Assembly (NCBI RefSeq): GCF_031085175.1
Contig: NZ_JAVHUY010000065.1
Span: 1 to 47,842, forward strand
DNA length: 47,842 bases
Reading direction: 5' to 3'
Source: Phytohabitans maris
GTDB lineage: Bacteria > Actinomycetota > Actinomycetes > Mycobacteriales > Micromonosporaceae
This document shows positions 34,695-41,709 of the stretch, piece by piece (position 1 is the stretch's first letter; every line of letters starts with the position of its first letter). The notes beneath the pieces were generated by a model. The model searched no databases, was not told the origin of the DNA, and saw only the letters and a program-made list of their open reading frames with translations. A program made the position numbers and the translations under genes.

Positions 34695-35774
34695 ATGGCG
34701 TTTCACGTGCGTGGGGTCCTGTTGCCGGACGACGAAGAGCGCGACCTCTGGCTGGTCGGCGACCGGGTGACGTTTTCGCCCGTCGCGGGGGCCGAGACGA
34801 TCGCGGACTGTGGCTATGTCCTGCCCGGCCTGGTCGACGCGCACTGCCACATCGGCATCGCGCCCGGTGGGGCGCCGATCGGGGGGATCGCGCAGGCCAA
34901 GGAGTTGGCCGCCGCCGACCGCGACAGCGGGGTGCTCGCCATCCGGGACTGCGGTTCGCCGTACCCGTACCCGATGCTCGACGACGACCCCGACGTGCCG
35001 CGACTGGCCCGCGCTGGCCGCCATGTCGCGCCGCCCAAGCGATATCTGCGGGATATCGGCGCGGAGGTGGAGGCGCCGGAGGTGCCGGGTGAGGTGGCCG
35101 CCCAGGCGCGGGCCGGCAACGGGTGGGTGAAGCTGGTCGGCGACTGGATCGACCGCGCGGTCGGTGACCTCGCGCCGGCCTGGGACGCCGCCACCCTCGA
35201 GGCGGCCGTGGGTGCGGCGCAGGCGGCGGGGGCGCGGATCACGGCGCACACGTTCTCGGAGGAGGCCGTCGCGGTGCTGGTGCGGGCCGGCATCGACTGT
35301 GTCGAGCACGGCACCGGGCTCTCGCTCGACCTGGTCGACGAGATGGCCCGGCGGGGCACGGCGCTGGTGCCCACGATGATCAACATTGCCACTTTCGGTG
35401 ACATCGCGGCGCGGGCCGAGGAGAAGTTCCCCGGGTACGCGCGGCACATGCGCGCCCTCCACGACGGCTTCCCGGCCGTCGTCCGCGCCGCGTACGAGGC
35501 GGGCGTGCCCCTCTACACCGGCACCGACGCGGGCGGCGGGATCACCCACGGCCGGATCGCCGACGAGATGCTGCGCCTGCACGAAGAGGCCGGCATGGCG
35601 CCGTTCGACGTGCTGCGCGCCGCGTCCTGGGGGGCCAGGGAGTGGCTGGGCTTTCCCGGGCTGGTCGAGGGCGGCCTGGCCGATCTTGTCGTCTACGCCG
35701 AGGATCCCCGCCGCGACCTGCGCGTCGTCCGCGCCCCGCAGCGGATGGTGCTGCGCGGCCGGGTGCTCCCGTAG
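34695..35774 (+). CDS. metal-dependent amidohydrolase
   Basis: A 359-residue TIM-barrel hydrolase of the amidohydrolase superfamily (imidazolonepropionase/prolidase-like group). Metal ligands are visible in YVLPGLVDAHCHIGIA (H-x-H near 50), NGWVKLVGDWIDRAV (a Lys at the position usually carboxylated), TAHTFSEEAVAVLVRAGIDC, VEHGTGLS, and YTGTDAGGGITHGRI (Asp near 280). The C-terminus folds back into the small beta domain (GGLADLVVYAEDPRRDLRVV). The ATG is chosen because a -10 box is placed for a leaderless start there. Substrate unknown. Confidence 0.85.
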   Translation: MAFHVRGVLLPDDEERDLWLVGDRVTFSPVAGAETIADCGYVLPGLVDAHCHIGIAPGGAPIGGIAQAKELAAADRDSGVLAIRDCGSPYPYPMLDDDPDVPRLARAGRHVAPPKRYLRDIGAEVEAPEVPGEVAAQARAGNGWVKLVGDWIDRAVGDLAPAWDAATLEAAVGAAQAAGARITAHTFSEEAVAVLVRAGIDCVEHGTGLSLDLVDEMARRGTALVPTMINIATFGDIAARAEEKFPGYARHMRALHDGFPAVVRAAYEAGVPLYTGTDAGGGITHGRIADEMLRLHEEAGMAPFDVLRAASWGAREWLGFPGLVEGGLADLVVYAEDPRRDLRVVRAPQRMVLRGRVLP

Positions 35775-35793
35775 AACGGCGGAACGTCCCGGA

Positions 35794-35799
35794 TAGGAT
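35794..35799 (+). promoter_or_regulatory. proS: -10 box of proS
   Basis: TAGGAT lies 8 bases before the ATG, so the mRNA probably starts at or just before the start codon. No T-box leader precedes the gene. Confidence 0.55.
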
Positions 35800-35807
35800 G
35801 TCGGCTC

Positions 35808-37214
35808 ATGGCACGTGTGCTCACTCCCCGTGCGGAGGACTTCCCCCGCTGGTACCAGGACGTCATCGCGAAGGCGCAGCTCGCCGACAACGGCCCGGTG
35901 CGCGGCACGATGGTGATCCGACCGACGGGGTATGCGATCTGGGAGCGCATGCAGTCCGAGATGGACGACCGGATCAAGGCGGCCGGCGCGGAAAACGCGT
36001 ACTTCCCGCTCTTCATCCCGGAGAGCTACCTGCGCCGCGAGGCCGAGCACGTCGAGGGCTTCTCGCCGGAGCTGGCGGTGGTCACCCACGGTGGCGGCAA
36101 GCAGCTCGCCGAGCCGGTGGTGGTGCGGCCGACCAGCGAGACGGTGATCGGCGAGTTCATGGCCAAGTGGGTCGACTCCTACCGCGACCTGCCGCTGCTG
36201 CTCAACCAGTGGGCCAACGTCGTGCGGTGGGAGCTGCGGCCGCGGGTCTTCCTGCGCACCAGCGAGTTCCTGTGGCAGGAGGGGCACACCGCGCACGCCA
36301 CCGAGGCCGACGCGCGGGCCTACGCCCGCAAGATCCTGCACGAGGTGTACGAGGACTTCATGGTCGGGGTGCTCGGCATCCCGGTGCTGGTCGGGCGCAA
36401 GACGGCCGGTGAGCGCTTCGCCGGCGCCACCAATACGTACACGCTCGAGGGCATGATGGGCGACGGCAAGGCCCTGCAGCTGGGCACCTCGCACGAGCTG
36501 GGGCAAAACTTCGCCCGCGCGTTCGACATCACGTACTCGTCGGCGACCGGCGGGGTCGAGCACGCCTGGACCACGAGCTGGGGCACCTCGACCCGCATGC
36601 TCGGCGGCCTGATCATGTGCCACGGCGACGACAACGGGCTGCGGGTGCCGCCGCGGCTGGCGCCGGTCCAGGCGTACGTGATGATCGTCAAGGACGGCGA
36701 GGGCGTGGGCGAGGCGGCGGCCAAGCTCCGCGACGCCTTGCGCGACGCCGGGGTCCGGGTCGGGTTCGACGACCGGGTGGACACCCCGTTCGGCCGCCGG
36801 GCCGTCGACGCCGAGCTCAAGGGCTATCCGGTACGGGTCGAGGTGGGCCCCCGCGACCTGGCCGCCGGCAATGCGGTGCTGGTGCGCCGCACCGACGGTT
36901 CCAAGACGCCGGTGGCGGTGCCCGACGTGGTCAAGGCGGTGCTGGGCGCGCTCGAGGCCGACCAGCAGGCGCTCTACGACGAGGCGCTGAAGCTGCGGCT
37001 CGACCGCACCGTCACGGTGGGGACGCTGGCGGAGGCGATCGAGGCCAGCGCCACGGGCTGGGCCGACGTGCCCTGGTCCGAGGTCGGGCCGGCCGGTGAG
37101 AAGGAGGCGAACGGGCAGGGTGTGACCGTCCGCTGCCTCATCCGCGCCGACGGCTCGGTGCCCGACTCGGAAGACGAGCCGGAGCTGCGGGCCATCCTGG
37201 CTCGGGCTTACTGA
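35808..37214 (+). CDS. proS: prolyl-tRNA synthetase, short (eukaryote/archaeal-like) type
   Basis: Class II synthetase that charges tRNA-Pro. At 468 residues it is the short ProS type without the editing insertion found in the longer (about 570) bacterial form. Class II motif 1 is in GTMVIRPTGYAIWERMQSEM, motif 2 in RTSEFLWQEGHTAHAT, and motif 3 in WGTSTRMLGGLIMCHGDDNG, LRVPPRLAPVQ. The anticodon domain follows (about 285-390), and the C-terminal zinc-like domain of the type is present but ends early (ELRAILARAY). Whether a long-type proS exists elsewhere in the genome cannot be seen. A DUF402 gene follows after 10 bases. Confidence 0.95.
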   Translation: MARVLTPRAEDFPRWYQDVIAKAQLADNGPVRGTMVIRPTGYAIWERMQSEMDDRIKAAGAENAYFPLFIPESYLRREAEHVEGFSPELAVVTHGGGKQLAEPVVVRPTSETVIGEFMAKWVDSYRDLPLLLNQWANVVRWELRPRVFLRTSEFLWQEGHTAHATEADARAYARKILHEVYEDFMVGVLGIPVLVGRKTAGERFAGATNTYTLEGMMGDGKALQLGTSHELGQNFARAFDITYSSATGGVEHAWTTSWGTSTRMLGGLIMCHGDDNGLRVPPRLAPVQAYVMIVKDGEGVGEAAAKLRDALRDAGVRVGFDDRVDTPFGRRAVDAELKGYPVRVEVGPRDLAAGNAVLVRRTDGSKTPVAVPDVVKAVLGALEADQQALYDEALKLRLDRTVTVGTLAEAIEASATGWADVPWSEVGPAGEKEANGQGVTVRCLIRADGSVPDSEDEPELRAILARAY

Positions 37215-37224
37215 GCGCGCCGTG

Positions 37225-37878
37225 ATGGGCTTCACGCCCGGTCAGCTGATCGTCCACCGCAACGTCCACCGCGGCCGCATCGCCTGGGTACGCCCGGCCC
37301 GCGTGGTCGCCGACGACGAGCGCGGCCTGCTCGTGTGGGTCGCCCGGGGCACGCCGGTGGCCGGCGAGGTGGCCGCCGACGGGCGGGGCCTGCGGTCGAT
37401 GCCGTTCGCCGAGTGGATCGAGCAGGGCCCCTACCGGGTCGCGCCCGGCACCTGGGCCGGCCCGTCGGTGCTCAAGTTCCTGCCGGCGGGGGCCAACCAC
37501 TCGGTCTGGTGGTTTCGGGACGAGGCGGACCGCTTCGCCAACTGGTACGTCAACCTCGAAGAGCCCGGCGTGCGCTGGGACGACGGCGAGGTGGCCGGCA
37601 TCGACATCGTCGACCAGGACCTCGACATCGTGGTCCGGCCGGACCTGTCCTGGGCGTGGAAGGACGAGGACGAGTTCGCCGAGCGGCTCGGCTTTCCGGA
37701 TCACTACTGGGTGGCCGACGAGGCGGCGGTCTGGGCCGAGGGCTGGCGGGTCGTCAAACGGATCGAGGCGGGCGAGTTCCCGTTCGACGGCACCTGGACC
37801 GACTTCACCCCCGATCCGGCCTGGGCTCCTCCGCCGGTACTGCCCGTGGGGTGGGATCGGCCGCCGGCGCGGATTTGA
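37225..37878 (+). CDS. DUF402-domain protein (FomD-like)
   Basis: A 217-residue protein with the DUF402 barrel, a fold shared with nucleotide-hydrolysing FomD and ribonuclease-like proteins. Landmarks are GQLIVHRNVHRGRIAWVRPA at the start, HSVWWFRDEADRFANWYVNL (about 92-111), and the acidic block DIVDQDLDIVVRPDLSWAWK, DEDEFAERL that binds divalent metal in the family. Start is ATG at 37225; a GTG three bases earlier is equally possible, and no ribosome binding site is seen. It lies 10 bases after proS, so they share a transcript. Confidence 0.82.
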   Translation: MGFTPGQLIVHRNVHRGRIAWVRPARVVADDERGLLVWVARGTPVAGEVAADGRGLRSMPFAEWIEQGPYRVAPGTWAGPSVLKFLPAGANHSVWWFRDEADRFANWYVNLEEPGVRWDDGEVAGIDIVDQDLDIVVRPDLSWAWKDEDEFAERLGFPDHYWVADEAAVWAEGWRVVKRIEAGEFPFDGTWTDFTPDPAWAPPPVLPVGWDRPPARI

Positions 37879-37912
37879 TTACCCCCGGTCGGAGCTTTCC
37901 GCACGGGTCTGG

Positions 37913-37918
37913 CACAAT
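37913..37918 (+). promoter_or_regulatory. possible -10 box of the rpsP operon
   Basis: CACAAT in the context tctggcacaatgg lies about 135 bases before rpsP. It is a moderate match and would give a leader that contains the hairpin at 37981. Confidence 0.3.
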
Positions 37919-37980
37919 GGTTCGCTGGTATCCGGTTCCACGTTCGCGCCCTCTAACCCGGACGTGCGGCCAGTCCACCC

Positions 37981-38022
37981 GAGCTCCGGCGCCACAACCC
38001 CACGTGGCGAGCCGGTCAGCTC
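37981..38022 (+). promoter_or_regulatory. structured leader of rpsP
   Basis: The left strand gagctccggcgccac pairs with gtggc, gccgg and agctc on the right, broken only by two 2-base bulges (ga, tc), with an 8-base loop. It ends 30 bases before the rpsP start. Ribosomal-protein operons are often controlled through such leaders, so it is a candidate for autoregulation. Confidence 0.5.
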
Positions 38023-38052
38023 ATCCGTTATCGCACAGGAGCGAAAACAAAC

Positions 38053-38523
38053 GTGGCCGTAAAGATCCGGCTCCTGCGGATGGGTAAGATCCGCAACCCG
38101 CAGTACCGCATCGTCGTCGCCGACTCGCGCACCAAGCGCGATGGTCGCGCGATCGAGTACGTCGGTATCTACCAGCCGAAGGAAGACCCTTCGGTGATCG
38201 AAGTCAAGTCGGACCGGGTGCAGTACTGGCTCTCCGTCGGGGCGCAGCCCAGCGAGGCCGTCCAGCGCATCCTGGAAAAGACCGGCGACTGGCAGAAGTT
38301 CAAGGGCGAGCCGGCCCCGCCGCCGCTGCTGGTGGCCCCCGAGCGGGCCGACCGCAAGGCGGCGTACGAGGCGGAGGCCAAGGCGGCCGCCGGCGTCGCG
38401 GAGGCGGTCCCGGCCAAGACCGCGAAGAAGGCGACCAAGAAGGCGGCGGCTTCGGCTGAGGGCGGCGCCTCCGCTGACAAGACCGAGGAGCAGGCCGGTG
38501 CGGACTCCGGCGAGCAGGTCTGA
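38053..38523 (+). CDS. rpsP: 30S ribosomal protein S16
   Basis: Ribosomal protein of the 30S body. The core ([20 protein letters not shown], then [20 protein letters not shown]) covers residues 1-80. The C-terminal half (about 85-156) is an Ala/Lys-rich extension ([19 protein letters not shown]) ending acidic, as in other actinobacteria; E. coli S16 stops near 82. GTG start with AGGAG 11 bases upstream. First gene of the rpsP-KH-rimM-trmD block. Confidence 0.97.
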   Translation: MAVKIRLLRMGKIRNPQYRIVVADSRTKRDGRAIEYVGIYQPKEDPSVIEVKSDRVQYWLSVGAQPSEAVQRILEKTGDWQKFKGEPAPPPLLVAPERADRKAAYEAEAKAAAGVAEAVPAKTAKKATKKAAASAEGGASADKTEEQAGADSGEQV

Positions 38524-38524
38524 G

Positions 38525-38758
38525 GTGGCACTCCGGCCCGCGCTGGAGCACCTCGTCAAGGGCATCGTCGACCACCCGGACGACGTCCGGGTGCGCATGA
38601 TCGACTCACGCCGCGGCAAGCGGCTCGAGGTGCGCGTGCACCCCGAAGACCTGGGCACCGTGATCGGCCGCGGCGGGCGCACCGCCAAGGCCCTGCGGCA
38701 GGTCATCGGTTCGATCGGCGGCCGTGGCGTGCGCGTCGACATCGTCGACTCGTACTGA
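38525..38758 (+). CDS. khpA: KH-domain RNA-binding protein
   Basis: A 77-residue single KH domain protein, KhpA type. It begins MALRPALEHLVKGIVDHPDD and carries the RNA-gripping GRGGRTAKALRQVIG loop, the GXXG of the fold (about 49-63). The GTG start is one base after the rpsP stop; this decides it against the longer frame starting within rpsP. Conserved next to rpsP in Gram-positive bacteria, where KhpA works with KhpB on RNA. Confidence 0.93.
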   Translation: MALRPALEHLVKGIVDHPDDVRVRMIDSRRGKRLEVRVHPEDLGTVIGRGGRTAKALRQVIGSIGGRGVRVDIVDSY

Positions 38759-38761
38759 TAG

Positions 38762-39310
38762 ATGCTTCTTTACGTCGGGCGTATCGTCCGGCCGCACGGC
38801 ATCCGCGGTGAGGTCATCGTGGAGGTGCGGACGGACGACCCGGACGAGCGTTTCGCCCCCGGAAAGGTCCTGGCGACCGATCCGGGGGCGGTGCCGTCCA
38901 CGGCCACCGACCCGGCCGCCTACCAGGTGCCGGACCGCCTCAGGATCGAAGAGGTGCGCGCCCACCAGGGCCGGCTGATCGTCGCGTTCGACGGGGTCTA
39001 CGACCGCAACGTCGCCGAGGCGCTGCGCGGCGTGCTGCTCTGCGTCGACAGCGCCGACGTGGGCCCGCTCTCCGACCCGGACGAGTTTCACGACCACCAG
39101 CTCGTCGGCCTGACGGCGGTAACGCGGGCCGGCGAGACGCTCGGCGAGGTGGCCCGCATCGACCACGCGCCCGCCTCCGACCTGCTGGTCCTGCGCCGGC
39201 CCGAGGGGCGGACGGCGCTGGTCCCGTTCGTGAAGGCGATCGTGCCCGAGGTCGACCTGGCCGGCGGTCGCGTGATCGTCGACCCGCCCGAGGGCCTCTT
39301 CGACCTCTAG
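38762..39310 (+). CDS. rimM: 16S rRNA processing protein RimM
   Basis: A 182-residue assembly factor for the 30S head, which binds S19. The N-terminal barrel has LLYVGRIVRPHGIRGEVIVE (2-21), then a linker, and the PRC-barrel C-domain has LVGLTAVTRAGETLGEVARI and ALVPFVKAIVPEVDLAGGRV. The N domain has a modest loop insertion (DPGAVPSTATDPAAYQVPDR). The ATG is three bases after the KH gene stop. Normally trmD follows directly; here about 970 bases of repeats and two minus-strand genes intervene. Confidence 0.95.
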   Translation: MLLYVGRIVRPHGIRGEVIVEVRTDDPDERFAPGKVLATDPGAVPSTATDPAAYQVPDRLRIEEVRAHQGRLIVAFDGVYDRNVAEALRGVLLCVDSADVGPLSDPDEFHDHQLVGLTAVTRAGETLGEVARIDHAPASDLLVLRRPEGRTALVPFVKAIVPEVDLAGGRVIVDPPEGLFDL

Positions 39311-39335
39311 AAGCCTGGGGTCCGGGGGCACGGCC

Positions 39336-39363
39336 GAAACGTGGAGCGCGGCGGAGCGTTTTC
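39336..39363. repeat. 28-base palindrome-like repeat (nested type), copy 1
   Basis: Begins gaaacgtggagcgcggcgga and ends cgttttc. A near-identical 27-base copy sits at 45598-45624 inside repeat C. Here it lies 15 bases outside repeat B. Confidence 0.75.
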
Positions 39364-39378
39364 TCGCGAGCCGCACGA

Positions 39379-39455
39379 GGGACGACCGCGACCAGACGCG
39401 AAGGGTGAGGCCGCGGGAGCAACGGTCCGGACCACCGCGGACGTCGCGGCAGCTC
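39379..39455 (-). repeat. dispersed 76-base repeat, copy B (inverted)
   Basis: Reverse complement of the type at 16901-16976, with about 87% identity by eye. It lies in the rimM-trmD gap. Confidence 0.85.
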
Positions 39456-39486
39456 GGAATCTCTTGTCCTGAAGTTGCCCCTCCTT

Positions 39487-39517
39487 CCGTGGCCAGGGCC
39501 CAGTTCCCTGGCCACGG
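39487..39517. repeat. 12-base perfect hairpin in the rimM-trmD gap
   Basis: Arms ccgtggccaggg / ccctggccacgg with loop cccagtt. It is likely a terminator for the rimM transcript, about 180 bases after its stop. Confidence 0.65.
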
Positions 39518-39571
39518 GGTCGGGGTCATTTCCTTCTCCGCCGGAACCCGGAGGCGTGGGTTCCTTAGGAA

Positions 39572-39616
39572 CCCCCCAGGTGGAGGGGAGGCGTGGTACG
39601 TCCTCCACCTGGGGGG
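39572..39616. terminator. 15-base perfect hairpin between convergent genes
   Basis: Arms ccccccaggtggagg / cctccacctgggggg with a 15-base loop, placed 31 bases after the end of the minus-strand two-gene module. It is preceded by a small hairpin ggttcc-tta-ggaacc. It probably terminates the module in one direction and the rpsP operon in the other. Confidence 0.65.
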
Positions 39617-39646
39617 CTGTCACCGGTCGGGGGGATGACCGGCTGT

Positions 39647-39958
39647 TTAGGCCGCCTTGGCCGGAGGCAGGGCGGGAGCGGCCATGTGGCAGATGGTCGT
39701 TCGGGTCGACCATCCGGTTACGCGAACCGTGTACGCCGCCGCGACCGCCGCACGAGCCCAGCGCATGCGGGCGACGGCGGTGTCGGGGTGGTCGCCGAAC
39801 TCCTGCGCGACCATGGCCACGCAGGTCTTCGCGCCGTACGCGCGAACCGTCCGGACGACCGCGGCGCGTACCTGCTCCGCGCTGGGGCGCTGCGAGTGCT
39901 GCAGATCGGACACGAACAGCGCCTCACACCGCGTCGTGGTGATGTCCAGCCGGGGCAT
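39647..39958 (-). CDS. small conserved actinobacterial protein of unknown function
   Basis: About 103 residues. The opening MPRLDITTTRCEALFVSDLQ and the later VAMVAQEFGDHPDTAVARMR recall a small protein I have seen in Streptomyces and relatives next to small HTH proteins; no function is known to me. It is predicted all-helical. ATG at 39958 is preferred because the family opens that way; an ATG at 39970 overlaps the stop of the upstream gene and is the alternative. It forms a two-gene unit with the next gene, inserted between rimM and trmD. Confidence 0.7.
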   Translation of the reverse strand: MPRLDITTTRCEALFVSDLQHSQRPSAEQVRAAVVRTVRAYGAKTCVAMVAQEFGDHPDTAVARMRWARAAVAAAYTVRVTGWSTRTTICHMAAPALPPAKAA

Positions 39959-39963
39959 GGCTC

Positions 39964-40215
39964 TCACCATCGCCCGGTGTTGCGGGGGAAACATCCGCCA
40001 CTACGCGGAGACTCGGATGTGGGGGTGGGGAGGGGGGTGGCGACGATCGCGAGGATCTGCTCCACGGTCGTGTGCGCCCGGTCGGCGATCTGCTCGATCG
40101 ACGCCTCGCTGGCGAGGGCTTGCCTGATCGCCGAGCGCCAGGTGACGTCGGCCCGGGCGCGCACTTCCGCCGCCTGGTCCAGCACGTAGAGTGCCTGCTC
40201 GGGTGATCCGTACAT
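39964..40215 (-). CDS. small HTH-like DNA-binding protein
   Basis: An 83-residue protein, [20 protein letters not shown] at the N-terminus, then [20 protein letters not shown] and [20 protein letters not shown], which has the pattern of a helix-turn-helix (about 35-62) as in small actinobacterial regulators. The tail is Pro/Ser/Gly-rich. It ends at or within the start region of the next gene, so the two are coupled. It is divergent from trmD with 63 bases between, so it may regulate itself there. Confidence 0.65.
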   Translation of the reverse strand: MYGSPEQALYVLDQAAEVRARADVTWRSAIRQALASEASIEQIADRAHTTVEQILAIVATPLPTPTSESPRSGGCFPRNTGRW

Positions 40216-40278
40216 GGGTTAAAGACTCGGCCAGAGCGAGTGCGGATACATCCGCCACCATGCGGAGGTCGAAAAGGG

Positions 40279-41145
40279 ATGCGGATCGACGTTGTCACGA
40301 TCTTCCCGGAGTACCTTGCCCCGCTCGACCTGTCGCTGATCGGCAAGGCACGGGCCGGCGGGCTGCTCGACGTGGGCGTACACGACCTGCGGGCGTGGAC
40401 GCACGACGTGCACCGGACGGTCGACGACACCCCGTACGGCGGCGGGCCGGGCATGGTCATGCGCCCGGAGCCGTGGGGTGAGGCGCTGGACGCGCTGGTC
40501 CCGGGGCCGGCAAGCTCCGGTCCGAGGAGCGAAGCGACGAGGGCGGAGCGCGCCGGCAGCCGGGGCCAAAGCGAGCGAAGCGAGCCAGCTGGCAGAGTGC
40601 CGGAGGGCGGCGTGCGGCTGGTGGTGCCCACACCGGCGGGTGAGGTCTTCACCCAGGCGATGGCGCACGAGCTCGCCGCCGAATCGTGGTTGATCTTCGC
40701 GTGCGGCCGGTACGAGGGGATCGACCAGCGGGTGCTCGACCACGCGGCCACCCGGATGCCGGTCACCGAGGTGTCGCTCGGCGACTACGTGCTGTTCGGC
40801 GGCGAGGTGGCGGTGCTGGTCATGTGCGAGGCGATCGTGCGGCTGCTGCCCGGGGTGCTGGGCAACGCGGACTCGCTGGCCGAGGAGTCGCACACGCAGG
40901 GGGTGCTGGAGGCGCCGGTGTACACCAAGCCGCCGGAGTGGCGCGGGCACCCGGTACCCGAGATCCTCCGCTCCGGCGACCACGGCCGGATCGCCCGGTG
41001 GCGGCGGGACCAGGCGCTGTTACGCACGGCACAGCGGCGCCCGGACCTGCTCGCCACGCTCGACCCCGGTACCCTGGACAAGCGCGATGTCGCCCTCCTC
41101 TCCGGGGCCGGATTTCAGGTCCGGGGTGCCGATATGGCAAAGTAG
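40279..41145 (+). CDS. trmD: tRNA (guanine-N1)-methyltransferase TrmD
   Basis: SAM-dependent enzyme that methylates G37 of tRNAs to prevent frameshifting. Landmarks: [55 protein letters not shown], and the trefoil knot SAM site [20 protein letters not shown]. At 288 residues it is longer than most; the surplus is an in-frame insert of about 35 residues (about 75-113) between DALVP and [11 protein letters not shown], low in hydrophobic residues ([20 protein letters not shown]). All catalytic motifs lie outside it. ATG at 40279 has AAAAGGG upstream. It normally follows rimM directly. Confidence 0.95.
   Translation: MRIDVVTIFPEYLAPLDLSLIGKARAGGLLDVGVHDLRAWTHDVHRTVDDTPYGGGPGMVMRPEPWGEALDALVPGPASSGPRSEATRAERAGSRGQSERSEPAGRVPEGGVRLVVPTPAGEVFTQAMAHELAAESWLIFACGRYEGIDQRVLDHAATRMPVTEVSLGDYVLFGGEVAVLVMCEAIVRLLPGVLGNADSLAEESHTQGVLEAPVYTKPPEWRGHPVPEILRSGDHGRIARWRRDQALLRTAQRRPDLLATLDPGTLDKRDVALLSGAGFQVRGADMAK
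40501..40617. repeat. in-frame repeat-like insert in trmD
   Basis: A purine-rich stretch with the 11-base direct repeat gagcgaagcga (40527-40537 and 40573-40583), bounded by ccggggcc-type sequence on both sides. It codes for the extra TrmD residues. Sequence of the agcgaagcga type also occurs at 6003-6013 (complement), which suggests a mobile or recombining short element. Confidence 0.6.
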
Positions 41146-41249
41146 TGAGGTTGCCGCGACCAGCCACCGCTCTTCGGTGTGCCCGCGTGCTCATCTCCCG
41201 GCCGCCGCCGGGTGGTGATCGCCCCAACGAGCCATGAGGAAGCCTTGCG

Positions 41250-41606
41250 ATGAACACGCTCGACACACTGGACGCCCAGTCGCAGCGGACCGACATCCCC
41301 GACTTCCGCGCCGGTGACACCGTCAAGGTGCACGCGCGGGTGGTCGAGGGCAACCGTTCCCGGGTCCAGGTCTTCCAGGGCGTGGTCATCCGGCGCCAGG
41401 GTGGCGGCCTGCGGGAGACCTTCACGGTCCGCAAGGTCAGCTTCGGCGTCGGCGTGGAGCGCACCTACCCGGTCAACAGCCCGGCGATCGACCGCATCGA
41501 GGTCGTGACCCGCGGCGCGGTCCGCCGGGCCAAGCTCTACTACCTGCGCGAGCTGCGCGGCAAGGCCGCCAAGATCAAGGAAAAGCGGGAGAAGCAGGCC
41601 AGCTGA
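41250..41606 (+). CDS. rplS: 50S ribosomal protein L19
   Basis: A 118-residue ribosomal protein at the 30S-50S interface. [40 protein letters not shown] and [20 protein letters not shown] are characteristic, ending in a basic tail ([12 protein letters not shown]). Length is typical. ATG is preceded by GAGGAAG. It follows trmD after 104 bases that contain a small hairpin (cccggc-cgcc-gccggg at 41197-41212). Confidence 0.97.
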   Translation: MNTLDTLDAQSQRTDIPDFRAGDTVKVHARVVEGNRSRVQVFQGVVIRRQGGGLRETFTVRKVSFGVGVERTYPVNSPAIDRIEVVTRGAVRRAKLYYLRELRGKAAKIKEKREKQAS

Positions 41607-41629
41607 GGCTGGCCCCTCCTGACATCGAT

Positions 41630-41655
41630 CCGGGTGCCCACAGTGGCCGCCCCGG
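41630..41655 (+). terminator. terminator after rplS
   Basis: Arms ccggg-gcc / ggc-cccgg with one bulged base on the left and two on the right, loop cacagt, followed by gtttgtgtt. It is the one T-rich end in this block and lies 24 bases after the stop. Confidence 0.5.
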
Positions 41656-41696
41656 GTTTGTGTTCTTGGTATTGGCCGCTTCGGGTGCCGGCCGGA

Positions 41697-41702
41697 TACG
41701 CT
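41697..41702 (+). promoter_or_regulatory. lepB: -10 box of lepB1
   Basis: TACGCT lies 7 bases before the GTG at 41710, the distance of a leaderless transcript. It supports that start over the later GTG at 41845. Confidence 0.5.
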
Positions 41703-41709
41703 GTCCGCG

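Noticed and set aside
35775-35807. T-box or other tRNA-sensing leader before proS
   Set aside because: Only 33 bases separate the genes, and a -10 box sits 8 bases before the ATG.
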